64,000 bases of DNA from Limnohabitans sp. 15K (GCF_002778285.1 NZ_NESM01000007.1:1-64000), one strand, 5' to 3'; positions 25,145-34,066 are shown, counted from the stretch's first letter. Notes: a model not told the origin generated them from the letters alone. Made by a program: numbers and translations.

Positions 25145-26062
25145 ATGCGCGACTTGAATGCGCTGGCCACTTTCGTAGCGGTTGTCAAAGCCAACAGCTT
25201 CACGCAGGCCGCGGACCACTGCGGCATCTCCAAGGCGCTCGTCACCCGTCATATCCAGGACCTGGAGGTCTCGCTCGGGGTCAAGCTGCTCAACCGCAGC
25301 ACCCGCAAGATTGGTTTGACCCAAGCCGGGGAGCGTTTTTATGACCGTTGCGTGCGCATCGTGGCCGATGCCGACCAAGCTGTGCGCGACGTCGAAGAGC
25401 TCTCCCGAGGCTCGCACGGTCTGATTCGCATCAGCACCGCCATCACCTTTGGCCGGATGCACTTGCTGCCAGCCGTCAATGATTTTTTGATGCTCAACCC
25501 TTCTATTCAGATTGAAGTGACGCTGTCCGAGCGCTTTGCCGATCTGATTTCGGGCAACGCCGACTTGGTGGTCCGTTTGGCCGAAGAGCCCCGGCTGAGT
25601 AATTTGGTGGCCCGCCGCTTGGCCCCTGCGCGTTGGATGGTGGTGGCTTCGCCCGACTACATTGCCCGGCATGGCGTGCCGTTGACACCCCGAGACCTGC
25701 TCGATTTCAATTGCCTGGTGTATGACCGACCCAAAGGCGGCGACTGGCGCTTCAAGGGGCGCGACGGCGAACAAAGCATCAAGGTCTCGGGCAATTTACG
25801 GTCCAACGTGGCCGAGGGCTTGATCGACGCAGCCATTGCCGGTCTGGGTGTTGCGGCGCTGCCCTCATTTGCGATTGCCCCCCATTTGGCATCGGGCCAG
25901 TTGGTGGCCTTGCTGACGGACTACCAGTTGCCAGAAAGCACGCTGTATGCGGTTTTTTTGCCCGACCGCAGATTGCCAGAGCGCATCCGCACCTTTGTTC
26001 AGTTTTTGGCCGACCGTTTTTCTTCAGACGCTTACTGGAAATTGGGTCGCATGCCCGACTGA
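25145..26062 (+). CDS. LysR family transcriptional regulator
   Basis: A 305-residue LTTR of the CrgA/DmlR-like type. The winged HTH (residues 1-60) contains FVAVVKANSFTQAADHCGISKALVTRHIQDLE, and a periplasmic-binding-protein-like effector domain spans 90-295. It is transcribed divergently from the hydrolase-hydrolase-Bug operon, the classic arrangement for an LTTR that activates the neighbouring catabolic operon in response to its substrate. The 90-bp gap should contain the operator; no clear T-N11-A pair was picked out. Confidence 0.85.
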   Translation: MRDLNALATFVAVVKANSFTQAADHCGISKALVTRHIQDLEVSLGVKLLNRSTRKIGLTQAGERFYDRCVRIVADADQAVRDVEELSRGSHGLIRISTAITFGRMHLLPAVNDFLMLNPSIQIEVTLSERFADLISGNADLVVRLAEEPRLSNLVARRLAPARWMVVASPDYIARHGVPLTPRDLLDFNCLVYDRPKGGDWRFKGRDGEQSIKVSGNLRSNVAEGLIDAAIAGLGVAALPSFAIAPHLASGQLVALLTDYQLPESTLYAVFLPDRRLPERIRTFVQFLADRFSSDAYWKLGRMPD

Positions 26063-26106
26063 GTTGCAGTAAGCTACGAGGTTTTCCACGCAACTTGTTG
26101 TCGTTC

Positions 26107-26559
26107 ATGGACAGTCCGCTTCCACCCATACCTGCGAAACGCTACTTCACCATCGGTGAAGTGGGCGAATTGTGCGGCGTCAAGCCGCATGTGTTGCGCT
26201 ATTGGGAGCAAGAATTCACACAGTTGCGGCCCGTCAAACGCCGTGGCAATCGCCGCTATTACCAGCATCATGAGGTGTTGATGATTCGGCGCATCCGTGA
26301 CTTGCTCTACGACCAAGGCTTCACCATCAGCGGGGCGCGCAACCGCTTGCAAGAGTTGGTTCAGTCTGACCGTTCAGGGCGGCATGAAATAGCCGGCGAG
26401 GACATGGAGGGCAACGAGTCAGCAATTGCCGCGGATGAAATGGCGGGTGCCACTGCCGCATGGTCGACTCTGGCGCCCTTTGACTGGGGTGATACCGGCA
26501 ATTTGGGCCATTCGCTTCACCAAGAACTCGTTGAAATTAGGGCCATGCTGACCCTGTAA
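26107..26559 (+). CDS. MerR family transcriptional regulator
   Basis: A 150-residue MerR-type regulator. The HTH begins with RYFTIGEVGELCGVKPHVLR and continues through YWEQEFTQLRPVKRRGNRRYY. The C-terminal region is acidic and has no metal-binding cysteines, so it belongs to the group found in Burkholderiales near ihfA and tRNA-Pro. ihfA is not here, but tRNA-Pro lies 31 bp downstream. ATG at 26107 is preferred to TTG at 26095. Target unknown. Confidence 0.8.
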   Translation: MDSPLPPIPAKRYFTIGEVGELCGVKPHVLRYWEQEFTQLRPVKRRGNRRYYQHHEVLMIRRIRDLLYDQGFTISGARNRLQELVQSDRSGRHEIAGEDMEGNESAIAADEMAGATAAWSTLAPFDWGDTGNLGHSLHQELVEIRAMLTL

Positions 26560-26590
26560 AGGGTATTTATCCGGTTATACTTTTGCTTGT

Positions 26591-26667
26591 CGGCGTGTAG
26601 CGCAGCCTGGTAGCGCACTTGCATGGGGTGCAAGGGGTCGCGAGTTCGAATCCCGCCACGCCGACCA
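26591..26667 (+). tRNA. tRNA-Pro(GGG)
   Basis: A complete cloverleaf: acceptor CGGCGTG pairs with CACGCCG, the D-arm contains AGCGCAGCCTGGTAGCGC, the anticodon stem is CTTGC/GCAAG around ATGGGGT (anticodon GGG), and the T-arm has GTTCGAATC. CCA is encoded. Confidence 0.95.
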
Positions 26668-26678
26668 TTGATCTGATG

Positions 26679-26716
26679 AAGGCTTCTAACTAGCAGTAGT
26701 TAGAAGCCTTTTTGTT
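26679..26716 (+). terminator. intrinsic terminator after tRNA-Pro
   Basis: A perfect 14-bp stem AAGGCTTCTAACTA / TAGTTAGAAGCCTT with a 4-base loop, followed by TTTTGTTTTT. Confidence 0.9.
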
Positions 26717-26842
26717 TTTACCTGGTGCACGTCGTTAAGCCTCAAGCGCTTTGATATCAAATTTTGTTATCCCTAAAGGGGGATATGCAGACAGTTAATT
26801 TGAAACTATTATCAATAACCCTGATGATTTTTATAGTTTTCA

Positions 26843-27469
26843 ATGAATCCCAAGTCCAACGGTCATGTTTATGTTGTCGATGACAACCTTGACATCCGTA
26901 TCTATTTGACCGATTTGCTCCGGCAAATGGACTACAGCGTTGAAAGTTTTGACAGTGCACAGTCGTTTTTGACCCAGTCTTTTGACGTTTCCCCAGCGGT
27001 TTTGGTGTTGGACGTTCGCATGCCTCTCATGTCGGGCACGGAGTTGCAACAAACGATGAAGGACTTGGGCCGCCAAACGCCCATCATTTTCATCAGCGGC
27101 GAAAGCCATTCAGAAGAAATCATTCAGGCCATGAAAGGCCAACCCATTGAGTTTTTACTCAAGCCATTCCAGATCCAAAGCTTGATTGACGCGATTGACA
27201 AGGGCTTGGCCTTGGATGGTCAGAATCGAAAAAATTTCATTCAAAAAAACGAAATTCGCCGCAAGTGGCAAACCTTGTCTGCCCGTGAGCGTGATGTCTT
27301 TGTGCTGATGTTGGACGGGCATGCCAACAAAGGCATTTCAGAGCGGCTGGACATCTTGCCAGACACCGCCAAAAAGCACCGTGCCAACGTGTTGCAAAAA
27401 ATGCAGACGCCCCAGTTGGCCGATTTGCTGGCCTTGTGCAAGGGCTTGGACCCGAAGGCCTTTGAATGA
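26843..27469 (+). CDS. FixJ/NarL-type response regulator
   Basis: A 208-residue two-domain regulator. The receiver (1-125) has the acidic pair VVDDN, phosphoacceptor Asp57 (LVLDVRMP) and LLKPF. The C-terminal LuxR-type HTH (about 140-205) has LSARERDVFVLMLDGHANKGI and DTAKKHRANVLQKM. No histidine kinase is adjacent. It overlaps the following small gene by 4 bp (ATGA), so the two are co-translated. Confidence 0.85.
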   Translation: MNPKSNGHVYVVDDNLDIRIYLTDLLRQMDYSVESFDSAQSFLTQSFDVSPAVLVLDVRMPLMSGTELQQTMKDLGRQTPIIFISGESHSEEIIQAMKGQPIEFLLKPFQIQSLIDAIDKGLALDGQNRKNFIQKNEIRRKWQTLSARERDVFVLMLDGHANKGISERLDILPDTAKKHRANVLQKMQTPQLADLLALCKGLDPKAFE

Positions 27470-27684
27470 ACAAGGAAATTTGGACCGAGGAAGACGCCTT
27501 CTTGTTGAAGCAACTGCGAGAAGCCATGGGTTTGGACACCGTGGCGCTGGCCATTCAAAATGCTTTGTCGAACGCCCAAATCCAGCAACTGGAAAATGGG
27601 GGGCACACCTCTTTTTATTCGCCAGCGATCAAAGCCCAAGCGGGTCGCCGCTTGCTGCAAAAATTGCAAGCCCCTAAGTCCTGA
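27466..27684 (+). CDS. small protein coupled to the response regulator, probable HTH
   Basis: A 72-residue soluble protein. The pattern EEDAFLLKQLREAMGLDTVALA followed by ALSNAQIQQLENGG resembles a RodZ/XRE-like helix-turn-helix (recognition helix AQIQQLEN), but the family is not certain. Its ATG overlaps the stop of the upstream response regulator gene. Translational coupling implies a joint role, for instance a DNA-binding accessory or a modulator of the regulator. Confidence 0.65.
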   Translation: MNKEIWTEEDAFLLKQLREAMGLDTVALAIQNALSNAQIQQLENGGHTSFYSPAIKAQAGRRLLQKLQAPKS

Positions 27685-27896
27685 GATCTCAGGCGAGAAC
27701 GGACACTTCTGTGAACAGGGCGGGAGGGGCTGATTCTCTGAATCTGCTGGCGTAGGTTTTACAGTCAAGTTTGTTACACCCAAGCGATAAGACGCGTGCT
27801 GAAATGTCCCGGTTCAACAGTTGACCGTTTGGTACTTTGTCAAAACGGATAGCCTCAAAAGTTGTTGACAAACTTATCCATCAACGGGAGCAGCCA

Positions 27897-28601
27897 ATGG
27901 CCGCCAATCAGACACAACAAAGACTTATCGAATCCGGACTCATCATCGACCATTACGACCTTGGCGATTTGACGCGAGGGCATGTGTCGATTCGTGTTCC
28001 GGGCGACCCTGACCACTTTTACATGAAGCCGCACAGTTTTGGCTTTGATGAGATCACACCCGAGAACATGGTGCTGTGCAATATGGACGGCGAAAAAGTC
28101 GGCGGCACAGGCCGCAAGCACAGCGAGGTGTACATCCACTCTGAAATTTACAAGTCGCGCCCTGACGTGAACAGCGTGATCCATGCACACCCGACCTATT
28201 CGGTCGCTTTTTCTGCGACCGGCAAGCAACTCCAGCCCATTAGTCAGCCCAGTGTGGCGTTCGCTGATGGCTTGCCTTATTTTGACGAAGCGATTGATTT
28301 GATCCGTTCACCTGCCTTGGGTGCCGGTGTTGCGAAGGCCCTGGGCCCATGCAAGGCCGTGTTGATGCGCAACCATGGTGTCTCGGTGGTGGGTGCGTCG
28401 GTCGATGAAGCCACCATCTTGTTGATCATGCTCGAGAACGCATGTCAGATTCAGTTGGCGGCCATGTCGGCAGGCGTGGGTCAAACATTCAGTGCCGATG
28501 AAATCAAAAAGTTGCATTTCGACATCACCCGACCAGAGCAGTACACGATCAACTTTGACTACTTGGTTCGGAAAATCAAAAGACGTCAAAACAGTCAATA
28601 A
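27897..28601 (+). CDS. class II aldolase/adducin family protein
   Basis: A 234-residue metal-dependent aldolase or decarboxylase. The zinc ligands are visible as His96 and His98 (HAHP) and His160 (RNHG), with catalytic Glu77 (HSEVYIH). The family includes fuculose-phosphate aldolase and also 3,4-dihydroxyphthalate decarboxylase (PhtC). The operon partners are a Bug protein and a MobA-like hydroxylase, so an aromatic-acid decarboxylase or ring-fission aldolase is more likely than a sugar enzyme. ATG at 27897 has GGGAG 7 bp upstream; the longer frame from 27837 lacks a site. Confidence 0.8.
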   Translation: MAANQTQQRLIESGLIIDHYDLGDLTRGHVSIRVPGDPDHFYMKPHSFGFDEITPENMVLCNMDGEKVGGTGRKHSEVYIHSEIYKSRPDVNSVIHAHPTYSVAFSATGKQLQPISQPSVAFADGLPYFDEAIDLIRSPALGAGVAKALGPCKAVLMRNHGVSVVGASVDEATILLIMLENACQIQLAAMSAGVGQTFSADEIKKLHFDITRPEQYTINFDYLVRKIKRRQNSQ

Positions 28602-28611
28602 GGTGCTTGCC

Positions 28612-29574
28612 ATGTTGTGTAAAAAATTAGGGGCGCTACTGGGGCTCGGTCTGCTTTGCACGTCGCTGATGGCGCAGGACTACCCACAAAAAACAGTGCG
28701 CTTGATTTCACCCATTCCTCCAGGCGGCGCGCCTGACTTGATTGCACGCGCGGTGGGTCAGCGTTTGGCGCAAGTTTGGTCCCAATCCGTGGTGATTGAA
28801 AACAAGGTGGGTTCGAACGGCCAACTGGCCGCTGAGTTTGTGGCGCGCGCCACGCCAGATGGCTACACCTTGCTGGTGGGGATGGACAGCTTGTTTGTGA
28901 TCAACCCCTACCTTTACAAACAATCACCCCTCGATGTGAACAAGGAGCTCATTCCGATTGCAACGCTGGGCGCCAACCAATTTGTGTTGGCCATCAACCC
29001 CAACTTGCCGGTGAAAAATTTTCCGGAGTTCATTGAATACGCCAAAAAAACCAAGCCCACTTTGGCTTACGCATCGGGTGGCAACGGAAGCCAGCATCAC
29101 CTGACGATGGAGATGCTCAAGGCCAGAGCCAATATGGACCTTTTGCATGTGCCCTACAAAGGGGGCACGCCTGCGACCACCGCGACGATCGGTGGTGAAA
29201 CTGTGGCCATGTTTTCAGGGACGGCCAATGCTGCTTTGATCAAAGCCGGCAAGTTGAAAGCGATTGCGGTCAGTGGGGCTGCACGCTCTAAACTCATGCC
29301 CGATATTCCAACGATTGCCGAGTTCTATCCAGGCTTTGACAACACCATTTGGATTGGATTGTTTGCCCCCAGAGGAACACCCGATCCGATAGTTCAGCGG
29401 CTGCGCAGAGATGTCGCCCGCGTATTGGCGTCGCCAGAGCTGACAGAAGTCTTTGCAGGCGCAGGGGGCATCGAGCCCATGATCACGTCCGTCGAAGAAA
29501 TGCAGCGGCTCATGAAAAGTGACCAAGCCAAGTACAGCAAGTTGATTGGCGACCTCAAGCTCAAGATCGATTAA
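28612..29574 (+). CDS. Bug family (TctC) periplasmic solute-binding protein
   Basis: A 320-residue binding protein with signal peptide (cleavage near LMAQ-D). Motifs: YPQKTVRLISPIPPGGAPD, VIENKVGSNGQLA, YASGGNGSQHHLT and GFDNTIWIGLFAPRGTP. It is second in a three-gene operon, 10 bp after the class II aldolase gene and 19 bp before mobA, so the ligand is probably the aromatic acid used by these enzymes. The start at 28612 has AAGG upstream. Confidence 0.85.
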   Translation: MLCKKLGALLGLGLLCTSLMAQDYPQKTVRLISPIPPGGAPDLIARAVGQRLAQVWSQSVVIENKVGSNGQLAAEFVARATPDGYTLLVGMDSLFVINPYLYKQSPLDVNKELIPIATLGANQFVLAINPNLPVKNFPEFIEYAKKTKPTLAYASGGNGSQHHLTMEMLKARANMDLLHVPYKGGTPATTATIGGETVAMFSGTANAALIKAGKLKAIAVSGAARSKLMPDIPTIAEFYPGFDNTIWIGLFAPRGTPDPIVQRLRRDVARVLASPELTEVFAGAGGIEPMITSVEEMQRLMKSDQAKYSKLIGDLKLKID

Positions 29575-29593
29575 CACTTTTAGAGTCAGCAAC

Positions 29594-31546
29594 ATGCAAT
29601 TTCATCTCAATGGTTTCACGCCCGGAGACCCTCAGGTCTTTGCTGCAGCACCCAATGCGCAAGCGCAGCAAGCCCATGGCCATTTGCCCTTGGAAGTCGA
29701 TGTCTTGATCGTCGGGTCTGGACCTGCGGGCTTGACCTTGGCGGCACAACTGGCAGCGTTTTCGGACATCACAACCTGTACCGTGGAGCAAAAGCCGGGC
29801 CCCATGGAAAAGGGCCAGGCCGACGGCGTGGCTTGCAGGTCGATGGAGATGTTCAACGCTTTTGGCTTTGCTGAAAAGCTGATGAAAGAAGCCTACTGGG
29901 TCAATGAGACCACCTTTTGGAAGCCCGATCCGAATGCGCCGCAAAACATCGTGCGGGGTGGGCAAATTTACGACACGGAAGAGGGTTTGTCCGAGTTTCC
30001 CCACGTCATCTTGAACCAAGCGCGCGTCCACGATTACTACCTGGAGGTCATGCGCCAATCGCCATCCCGATCGGAGCCTTTTTATTCACGTCGATTGCTC
30101 GATGTGGTGGTGAGCCCGCCGGATGTTGCAGGCCCGACCGACCATGCCGTGACGGCTCGGTTTGAGCGTCTGGATGCCCCGTACGAAGGCCAAATAGAAA
30201 CAGTCAAGGCGCGTTATGTGGTGGGGTGTGACGGTGCTCGCAGTGAAGTGCGCAAGTCCATTGGCCGAGTCCTGAAGGGTGACTCCGCCAACAAAGCCTG
30301 GGGTGTGATGGATGTTTTGGCGGTGACGGACTTCCCGGACATCCGCATGAAAAGCTTGATCCAATCGGCTGACCAAGGCTCTATCTTGATCATTCCCCGA
30401 GAGGGCGGTTACCTCGCTCGAATTTACGTCGAGATGGACAAGCTGGATGCGTCCGAGCGTGTCGCTGAGCGCAACATCACGGTGGATCAGTTGATCGATA
30501 CTGCCAATCGCGTTTTCCATCCCTACAGCATCGATGTGAAAGAGGTGATTTGGTGGTCGGTCTACGAAATTGGTCAGCGCTTGACGGACAAGTTTGACGA
30601 TGTGCCCGAGGAGGAGATGGCCACTCGTTATCCCCATGTGTTCATTGCGGGCGATGCCTGCCACACCCACAGCCCTAAGGCGGGCCAGGGCATGAATGTG
30701 TCCATGGGTGATGCTTTCAACCTTGGGTGGAAGTTGGCGGCAGTGTTGCGTGGGCAGAGCTCACCCAAGTTGTTGCACACCTACTCGCAAGAACGACAAG
30801 GTGTGGCCCAACGCTTGATCGACTTTGACCGTGAATGGTCCAAGATCATCAGTGCGCGGCCCAAGTTCGCACAAGATGTGGCGACCGATGGTTATGACCC
30901 GAAGCAATTCCAAGACTATTTCGTCCAGAGTGGTCGGTTCACGGCCGGGACAGCGATTCAATACGCGCCGGCCTTGCTGACCGCACACGGTCAACACCAG
31001 CATTTGGCAACAGGCTTTGAGATCGGCATGCGCTTTCATTCTGCGCCTGTGATTCGATTGGCCGATGGCAAACCTGTGCACTTGGGTCACACGGTGTTGG
31101 CCGATGGTCGCTGGCGTTTGTTTGCTTTTGCGGATGCGGCGAACCCTGCAGCTCCCAATGCGCTGCGCAAGCTGTGCACGTTTTTGGCTGAATCGCCTCA
31201 GTCGCCTGTGCGCATGTTCACGCCCGAGGGTGCCGATGCCGATGCCGTGATCGATGTGCGTGCAGTGTTTCAACAAGGACACCACGACATCGAGTTGTCC
31301 GACATGCCCGCGTTCTTGTTGCCACGCAAGGGCAAACACGGACTGATCGACTATGAAAAGATGTTCTGTCCAGACTTGGTCAGTGGGCAGGACATTTTCG
31401 CCATGCGCGGAGTTTCTCGCGAACAGGGTTGCATCGTGGTCGTGAGGCCAGATCAGTACATTGCCCATGTCTTGCCGCTGGACGCCTGTGATGAGCTGTC
31501 CGCATTCTTTGCGTCATTCATGACAATGCCTGAAAAGCTTTCTTGA
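29594..31546 (+). CDS. mobA: MobA-like 3-hydroxybenzoate 4-monooxygenase
   Basis: A 650-residue flavoprotein that I recognise as very close to Comamonas testosteroni MobA (about 640 residues), which converts 3-hydroxybenzoate to protocatechuate with NADPH and O2. The N-terminus MQFHLNGF matches. GSGPAG (41-46) binds FAD, VVGCDGARSEVRKSIGR is the DG motif, GDACHTHSPKAGQGMN closes the FAD site, and a thioredoxin-like C-terminal domain is present. It is last in the aldolase-Bug-mobA operon. A related phenol or hydroxybenzoate is possible as substrate. No ring-cleavage dioxygenase is in the window. Confidence 0.8.
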   Translation: MQFHLNGFTPGDPQVFAAAPNAQAQQAHGHLPLEVDVLIVGSGPAGLTLAAQLAAFSDITTCTVEQKPGPMEKGQADGVACRSMEMFNAFGFAEKLMKEAYWVNETTFWKPDPNAPQNIVRGGQIYDTEEGLSEFPHVILNQARVHDYYLEVMRQSPSRSEPFYSRRLLDVVVSPPDVAGPTDHAVTARFERLDAPYEGQIETVKARYVVGCDGARSEVRKSIGRVLKGDSANKAWGVMDVLAVTDFPDIRMKSLIQSADQGSILIIPREGGYLARIYVEMDKLDASERVAERNITVDQLIDTANRVFHPYSIDVKEVIWWSVYEIGQRLTDKFDDVPEEEMATRYPHVFIAGDACHTHSPKAGQGMNVSMGDAFNLGWKLAAVLRGQSSPKLLHTYSQERQGVAQRLIDFDREWSKIISARPKFAQDVATDGYDPKQFQDYFVQSGRFTAGTAIQYAPALLTAHGQHQHLATGFEIGMRFHSAPVIRLADGKPVHLGHTVLADGRWRLFAFADAANPAAPNALRKLCTFLAESPQSPVRMFTPEGADADAVIDVRAVFQQGHHDIELSDMPAFLLPRKGKHGLIDYEKMFCPDLVSGQDIFAMRGVSREQGCIVVVRPDQYIAHVLPLDACDELSAFFASFMTMPEKLS

Positions 31547-31560
31547 AACCTGGCAAAGAA

Positions 31561-31590
31561 AAAGCCCCTGCAATGGCTTGCAGGGGCTTT
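31561..31590. terminator. bidirectional intrinsic terminator
   Basis: AAGCCCCTGCAA pairs perfectly with TTGCAGGGGCTT around TGGC, flanked by A-rich and T-rich tracts. It ends the mobA operon on the plus strand and could also end tRNA-Asn transcription on the minus strand. Confidence 0.85.
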
Positions 31591-31596
31591 ACTTTT

Positions 31597-31672
31597 TGGC
31601 TCCTCGACCTGGGCTCGAACCAGGGACCTACGGATTAACAGTCCGGCGCTCTACCGACTGAGCTATCGAGGA
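31597..31672 (-). tRNA. tRNA-Asn(GTT)
   Basis: A complete 76-nt cloverleaf on the minus strand: acceptor TCCTCGA/TCGAGGA, D-arm TAGCTCAGTCGGTAGAGC, anticodon loop TGTTAAT (anticodon GTT), T-arm TGGTTCGAGCC and encoded CCA. Confidence 0.95.
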
Positions 31673-31751
31673 ATAGCTTCGAATTATAGTGGTGTTTTTG
31701 GCCTGTTTTGAGAGGGGGGCGAAGATTTTTTGAAAATCTCGTGACATCCTT

Positions 31752-33899
31752 TTAGAAGCTGGCTTTCACACCCAAACGCAGAGTTCGAGGTGCGCCGGGG
31801 TACAGGTAGTAATGGCCAAATTGCTTGGGCGATTCGCGCCAGTAATGGCGATCGGTCAAGTTGTCGACGGCCAGTGTCCATTGCGTCCGTGTGCCACTGA
31901 TGCGCGTGTCGTAATGTGCGGCGAAATCCAGTGTGGTCCAGCTGGGGAGGTTGATGCTGCCGTCTTCGGTCACCCGCCGTGCGCCTTCATGGCTCAGGCG
32001 CAGGCTGGTGCGCAGGCCAGGGACATCGGCAAATCGGTATTGGGCAAGAGCCCGCAAGGTCAGTGCAGGGACGTTCAGGGGCTTGGACCCGTTCAGGGCG
32101 GTGTTGAGCAACGCACCCGAGAGGCGGGCGTCAAGCCATTGCGCCTGACCTGCCAGCTGCCACTGCTGATGACGCCATTGAAGACCTGCGTCCAGGCCTT
32201 TGTGGGTTTGGGTGCCATCGACGACGCGTTCGCCCGCGAAGTCATAGGCCGCTGGGCGCTCGATGTGGAAGAGCGCTGTGTTCCAACTCAGTGTGCTGCC
32301 AACTTTGCCTTTGGCCCCCAGTTCGACCTGCTTGCTTCTCTGAACACCTAAAAACTGTCCCGCGTTGGCATAGTTGGCGTTGTTGGGCGCTGCGAACAAT
32401 TCGACGCCCTCGCCATAAGAGGCATAAGCGGTCGACCCGTGGCTGTATTCGTGGGAAAGCGCAAGCCAAGGCGTGGTGAATCCGGTGCTTTGGTGTTGGG
32501 GGTTGGGGTTGGCGGCATCCAGCGAAACGGTGCTGCGATCACTTTGGGTGTGGCGCAGGCCGAACCAAGCGGATGTTTTCGCAGTCAGTTCGATGCGGTC
32601 CGTCATGGCCAGTTCGGTGCTGTACTCGCTGCGGTTGACGTTGGCGTAGGTTTGATCAAGCACTTGGACCGGGACTGGACTGCCGTTGGCTGCGCTGGTG
32701 CCCGCGTAGCTGTAGAGCTGTGTTGCTTGAAGTCGGTCAAGTTGGCGGCTTCGCGCTGCGCTGAATGTCAGGTTGTGCGTGAGACCTGCCACTTTCATCT
32801 GTCCAGTCAGGCTGCTCTGCAGGGCCTCTGTCAGGCGCCGTTCGTTGTCGCTGCGGTAGTCGTAAACGTCGAAGCTGCCGTCGGCATAAAAGCGGTCACA
32901 GTTGCCCCCGCACCCGAAACCAAATGAAAGGCGGTCATCGGTTCGCAGGTGTTGAGCGCCATACTGAGTGCTCCATAACCAGCCTTGCCCCAAGGCTTGT
33001 TTGAAACGGATGGAGCCAGTGGTCGCACCAAAAATGGCGGGTACGGACCACGATTGCCGAGTGAGGTTGGTTTTTGGATCCACAACAGGCGGCAAACCTG
33101 TTGCGCCTTCCCACAGGCTGTAGCCATTCACCCCCATTTGTTGACGTTCGCTGCGCTCGATCTCCCATTCCAATTTGGTGTCGGGCGTGATGCGCCAATC
33201 CATGGCCAGTGCCAGCAGTTGGCGGTGACCTTTGGTGTTTTGAATGAACGGGTTCAAGTCTTCGTAGGCCGCATTGAAGCGGTAGCCCAGTGCCTGGTCT
33301 TGGCCAAAGCGGCCGCCCAAATCGAGGCCGATGCTGCTGCTTTGGCCACCGCCGTAGCTGGCGCTGACCGAGCGGATGGTTTCGTCCTTGGCCGAAGGCG
33401 GGCGCTTGACCACGTAGTTGACCAAGCCCCCCGGGGCGCTGGTGCCAGCTTGAATACCGCTGGTGCCTTTGAACAACTCGATGCGTTCTTTGTTGTCCAT
33501 GGGGATCATGGTCTCGGCCGAGATCGGCAGTCCCTCGCGGCGGTAGTTGTAGCGGTTGTCCAGCGTGTAGCCGCGCACGCTCAGGCTGTCCCAATAAGCG
33601 GGTGAGTTGTAGCTGTCGGCCACACTGGCGTCGAGGCGCAGGGCGTCAGAGACTCGTTGAGCCCCGATGTCTTGCAGGGTCTGCTGGTCAATGCTGACGG
33701 CGCTGAAGGGCGCTTTGCCGAGCGGCACATCGCCAAATCCACTGACCTGCGAGGGCGCGCTATCGGTGATGGTGATTTCAGTCTGGCTTTGTGCATGGGC
33801 GCTGCCCAGCATCAGCAGGGTAACGGCGCTTGCGATGTGACTGGCGCGGAATGTTCTGCGGTCAGTTGACCGACTTGAAAATGGCGAAAAAAATGCCAT
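31752..33899 (-). CDS. TonB-dependent outer-membrane receptor, probably for a thiamin compound
   Basis: A 715-residue receptor. A signal peptide ends near SAHAQ, the plug domain (about 55-165) contains LSVRGYTLDNRYNYRREGLP and GGLVNYVVKRP, and a 22-strand barrel ends with the outer-membrane signal VKASF. By sequence it resembles siderophore receptors of the FhuA/FoxA type. However, a TPP riboswitch lies in its leader (33978-34066), so transcription or translation should be shut off when thiamin pyrophosphate is abundant. That makes thiamin or a precursor the likely cargo. An AAGGAA site lies before the ATG. No TonB or inner-membrane transporter gene is adjacent. Confidence 0.85.
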   Translation of the reverse strand: MAFFSPFSSRSTDRRTFRASHIASAVTLLMLGSAHAQSQTEITITDSAPSQVSGFGDVPLGKAPFSAVSIDQQTLQDIGAQRVSDALRLDASVADSYNSPAYWDSLSVRGYTLDNRYNYRREGLPISAETMIPMDNKERIELFKGTSGIQAGTSAPGGLVNYVVKRPPSAKDETIRSVSASYGGGQSSSIGLDLGGRFGQDQALGYRFNAAYEDLNPFIQNTKGHRQLLALAMDWRITPDTKLEWEIERSERQQMGVNGYSLWEGATGLPPVVDPKTNLTRQSWSVPAIFGATTGSIRFKQALGQGWLWSTQYGAQHLRTDDRLSFGFGCGGNCDRFYADGSFDVYDYRSDNERRLTEALQSSLTGQMKVAGLTHNLTFSAARSRQLDRLQATQLYSYAGTSAANGSPVPVQVLDQTYANVNRSEYSTELAMTDRIELTAKTSAWFGLRHTQSDRSTVSLDAANPNPQHQSTGFTTPWLALSHEYSHGSTAYASYGEGVELFAAPNNANYANAGQFLGVQRSKQVELGAKGKVGSTLSWNTALFHIERPAAYDFAGERVVDGTQTHKGLDAGLQWRHQQWQLAGQAQWLDARLSGALLNTALNGSKPLNVPALTLRALAQYRFADVPGLRTSLRLSHEGARRVTEDGSINLPSWTTLDFAAHYDTRISGTRTQWTLAVDNLTDRHYWRESPKQFGHYYLYPGAPRTLRLGVKASF

Positions 33900-33977
33900 G
33901 ACGTTTTTCCTTCAACGTTATGGCAGGTCGGCTGGCTCGGAACGGTTGGCACCCTGAAAGGGCGGTGGTTCTTTTGA

Positions 33978-34066
33978 CAAGCTTCCCTGCGCGAGGATTA
34001 CCTCAATCAGGTTCAAAGGGACTTTCTCAGTCGAGGGCCTCACGGTCCTCAACACCCCTAGCGAAT
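33978..34066 (-). ncRNA. TPP riboswitch (thi box)
   Basis: On the minus strand the conserved TPP aptamer pieces appear in order: TAGGGGTGTTGAGG at the 5' side, GACTGAGAAAGTCCC, the core TTTGAACCTGATTGAGGTAA, then GCGCAGGGAAG closing P1. The following 60-70 bases to the start of the TonB receptor gene contain GC-rich inverted segments (CCACCGCCC, GGGTGCC) that can serve as the expression platform. Confidence 0.9.
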
